A stretch of 64,000 bases of DNA from CAZDKK01 sp964603725 (lineage in GTDB: Bacteria; Eisenbacteria; RBG-16-71-46; CAIMUX01; WJJG01): positions 49,425 through 113,424 of the forward strand of contig CAZRWW010000007.1 of the NCBI GenBank assembly GCA_964603725.1. The letters are read 5' to 3'. A program made the translations under genes and the position numbers. Below are positions 62,073 through 64,000 of this stretch, in pieces (within the stretch, counting starts at the first letter, position 1; the number at the start of each line of letters is the position of its first letter). The notes under the pieces are model-generated. The model worked only from the letters and a program-made list of their open reading frames with translations. It did not search any database and was not told the origin of the DNA.

Positions 62073-63581
62073 CTACCGGCCCGCCTCCACGAGGAGGAGC
62101 TTGCGATCGATCCGGGTCGTGCCCGTCTCGAGGCGCATGAAGTAGACCCCGGCAGCGAGATCCCCACCCGCCTGCCCCCGGCCATCCCAGCGCACGAACC
62201 GACGCTCACCCGCGCTAGTGGATCCGTGAAAGAGCTGCCTGACGAGTCGCCCTTGCAGGTCGTGCACCGACAGGCTCGCGGCCCTCGTCGTCGGCGGGGA
62301 GAACCGGATCTCACTGCCCGGTCGGTAAGGATTGGCGAAGGCCAGTGCAGTCTCGCCCCGCTCCACTGTCACCACGGCAGCCGGATGAGGCTGCAGCCGT
62401 TCAGCCAGCGTGAAGCTCGTGAGCCCATCCTCCAGCGTCCAGAAGCCCACACTCCAGATGTCGCACTCGTCGACGATCTCCATGCCGCCGCTCCGGATCA
62501 CGTAGGTCGCGCCCGCCACGGACGCAGGTACGTCGGTCCAGCTCGTGCCGTCCCAGTGCCAGAACCCGTTCCAACCCGAGACCCACAGGTCATTCGGCCC
62601 GCCAGCGGCCAGAGAACCGCCGGAGTTGGGCGGAGGCTCCGCCAGAGTCCATAGGAGACCATCCCAGTGCATCAGGATGACGATTCCATCGGCGCCGCCG
62701 AGCGCCCAGACGTCGTTCGGCCCCGTCGCAGCGACATCCTCCAAGCCGCTCTGGAGGACTTCCTCGATGGGGCTGTAGACATGGGACCATGCGTTTCCGT
62801 CCCAGTGATAGGTGACACCCCGAAAGGCACCCGCGATGTTGCGGTAGTCACCCACGGCCCAGACATCGTCAGAGGAGATCGCCACGAGATCTCTCAGCTC
62901 GTGATGGCGGTTCGCCACGATGGGCACGTCCACATCTGTCCAGCTCGAGCCGTCCCAATGAAGCGCCATGGGAACCGAGCTAGCTTGCGCATCGCCAAAG
63001 CCATTGGCCAGACCGACGGCCCAGATGTCGTCGGCAGCGAGCGCATCCACTTCGTAAGCGAACCCCCCACGCGCCGCATACGGATATACGGTCTGCGGGC
63101 GCAGCGTCGCCGTCTCCGCATAATCCCAGGCCCCGTTGCGCCAGCGGAGCATGAGGGGCAGGTTGTTCGTCGGGTAGGTGGTCGTGACATTGCCGACGGC
63201 CCAAACGTCACCGTTTGGGGCAGCGTCGACACCGGCCGTTTCGGGGAAGGTTCCCAGGTGGCTGGTCTCGGGAAGATCCATCAGAGCCCAGTCTGAGCCG
63301 TCCCAACGCAGTGCGAGCGGTCCGCGCCCGCTGGGTTCGTTACGCCAGTAACCGACCGACCAGGCGTCCTCGGGCGAGAGGACAGTCACGGCCGTCAGCC
63401 GGGTGACGCTGTTCCCGACGTTCGGAGTCTCCACGTGATCCCACGGTCCGCACAGACCGGAGGCCTGGGCTGCAGTCGGGAGCAATGGGAGAGCGAGCAG
63501 GGCAGTAGCACGGCAAAGCGCGGCCCGGGGGATCCGTGGGCGGACACGGCGCGCGACGAGAGAGTTCAGGGTATGTTTCAT
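62073..63581 (-). CDS. Secreted beta-propeller protein with sorting module
   Basis: The product has 502 residues. A signal peptide (ATALLALPLLPTAAQASG) is followed by about seven blades with the core DVWAVG........L.HWDG..W..V..P (for example DAAPNGDVWAVGNVTTTYP and SSDDVWAVGDYRNIAGAFRG) to about residue 400. The C-terminal FlgD-like sorting module has LSVHDLQGRLVRQLFHGSTS and VRWDGRGQAGGDLAAGVYFM. GAGGAG lies 6 nt before the ATG. The Trp-rich blades are of the family seen in many uncultured FCB-type genomes; the ligand is unknown. It converges on the kelch lipoprotein gene. Confidence 0.88.
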   Translation of the reverse strand: MKHTLNSLVARRVRPRIPRAALCRATALLALPLLPTAAQASGLCGPWDHVETPNVGNSVTRLTAVTVLSPEDAWSVGYWRNEPSGRGPLALRWDGSDWALMDLPETSHLGTFPETAGVDAAPNGDVWAVGNVTTTYPTNNLPLMLRWRNGAWDYAETATLRPQTVYPYAARGGFAYEVDALAADDIWAVGLANGFGDAQASSVPMALHWDGSSWTDVDVPIVANRHHELRDLVAISSDDVWAVGDYRNIAGAFRGVTYHWDGNAWSHVYSPIEEVLQSGLEDVAATGPNDVWALGGADGIVILMHWDGLLWTLAEPPPNSGGSLAAGGPNDLWVSGWNGFWHWDGTSWTDVPASVAGATYVIRSGGMEIVDECDIWSVGFWTLEDGLTSFTLAERLQPHPAAVVTVERGETALAFANPYRPGSEIRFSPPTTRAASLSVHDLQGRLVRQLFHGSTSAGERRFVRWDGRGQAGGDLAAGVYFMRLETGTTRIDRKLLLVEAGR

Positions 63582-64000
63582 GAGCGACTCCTCTGGCTGA
63601 GTGCTGTATCCGGATTCGTGAGGTTGCGGTTCAGCGGGCCGCCTCTCACGCGGCCCGTGCCGAGCGTGCCCGTCCGCGGGACTCTTCTTGCGCCCAGCCC
63701 CCTCCGGAACAGGCGGCTCTACCCGGGCTGCCTGGCGATGTTCCGCCCGGTCGGACGCTGCGAGCCAAGGATGATCGCGGAGCCGCCCAGGTTTCCCCGC
63801 TGGGGACTCAGGCCCTGGGTGGGTCCGGCGGCGTCAGGGCGGGCATCGCAGTGGTGGGCGCGCGACCAGCGGCGTGTCTTCGGGATCGTGGTCGCGCTCT
63901 GGGTGCGGGCGGATCGACCTGAAGGCGTGGGCTCCCGCGATCAGGACATGGTGCCCCCGTTTGAGCTCCAGGCAGCGAGCGCAATGGCCGTGGCGGCGAC
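63582..64000. other. Region at window end (419 nt)
   Basis: No gene could be established. On the minus strand a frame open to the window edge reads RHGHCARCLELKRGHHVLIA and ends near 63835; it could be the end of a gene beginning outside the window, but the fragment is too short to judge. Confidence 0.3.

Noticed and set aside
1..64000. tRNA, rRNA, CRISPR arrays or riboswitches
   Set aside because: No tRNA T-loop pattern with matching acceptor arms, no rRNA-like conserved stretches, no regularly spaced palindromic repeats and no riboswitch core was recognised by eye; a covariance-model scan would be decisive.

Overview
The window is 64 kb of high-GC DNA (roughly two thirds G+C) with short Shine-Dalgarno-led genes, many overlapping stop/start pairs and one run of 10 Ns, so it looks like a scaffold from a draft or metagenome assembly. 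About a dozen genes encode secreted repeat proteins (beta-propellers, VCBS/FG-GAP, kelch, LVIVD, beta-helix) that end in the FlgD-like / type IX-style C-terminal module (pattern WDGRD..G.PV.AG.Y..RL). With an ECF sigma factor, TPR-CHAT and BTAD-ATPase proteins, this suggests a member of the FCB-related candidate phyla (Eisenbacteria-, Krumholzibacteriota- or Latescibacterota-like). No rRNA, tRNA or marker gene confirms this, so the assignment is inference.

Layout. 1-6.1 kb: the end of a CzcC/TolC-type outer-membrane protein, mscL with a zinc ribbon, an SBBP propeller protein and a membrane-anchored sulfatase-like enzyme. 6.1-7.9 kb: a divergent pair, a small membrane protein and a methyltransferase. 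7.9-17.5 kb (minus): a seven-gene block, ECF sigma, anti-sigma, Ig-like lipoprotein, cohesin-repeat surface protein (broken by the assembly gap), TPR lipoprotein, propeptide-like lipoprotein and a subtilase carrying a dockerin-like module. 17.9-22.0 kb (plus): a TPR-CHAT protease-like protein fused to an AspT/YidE-type transporter. 22-29.6 kb: a VCBS/ASPIC protein facing a complete RND efflux operon (permease, adaptor, TolC). 29.8-35 kb: an LVIVD protein converging on a heparinase II/III-like protein. 35.2-41 kb: a DUF35-SCP2 / thiolase-like pair below a BTAD-AAA-TPR regulator. 41-46.5 kb: a secreted DJ-1/PfpI protein with a propeller protein, diverging from a small sorting-domain protein plus a Cthe_2159-like beta-helix protein. 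46.8-50.9 kb: a VCBS protein, a neutral zinc metallopeptidase and a coiled-coil lipoprotein. 51.3-53.2 kb: an insertion sequence beside the remnant of a sorting-domain protein. 53.2-64 kb: a Cys-rich/kelch protein, a tautomerase, an SDR plus PPOX-fold pair, a beta-helix protein, a kelch lipoprotein and another propeller protein.

The most interesting area is 7.9-22 kb. There an ECF sigma/anti-sigma pair heads genes for a possible cohesin-dockerin protease assembly with a candidate trans-acting propeptide-like lipoprotein. It lies back to back with a CHAT-transporter fusion that has a possible internal translation start. This reading comes from motifs and gene order only.
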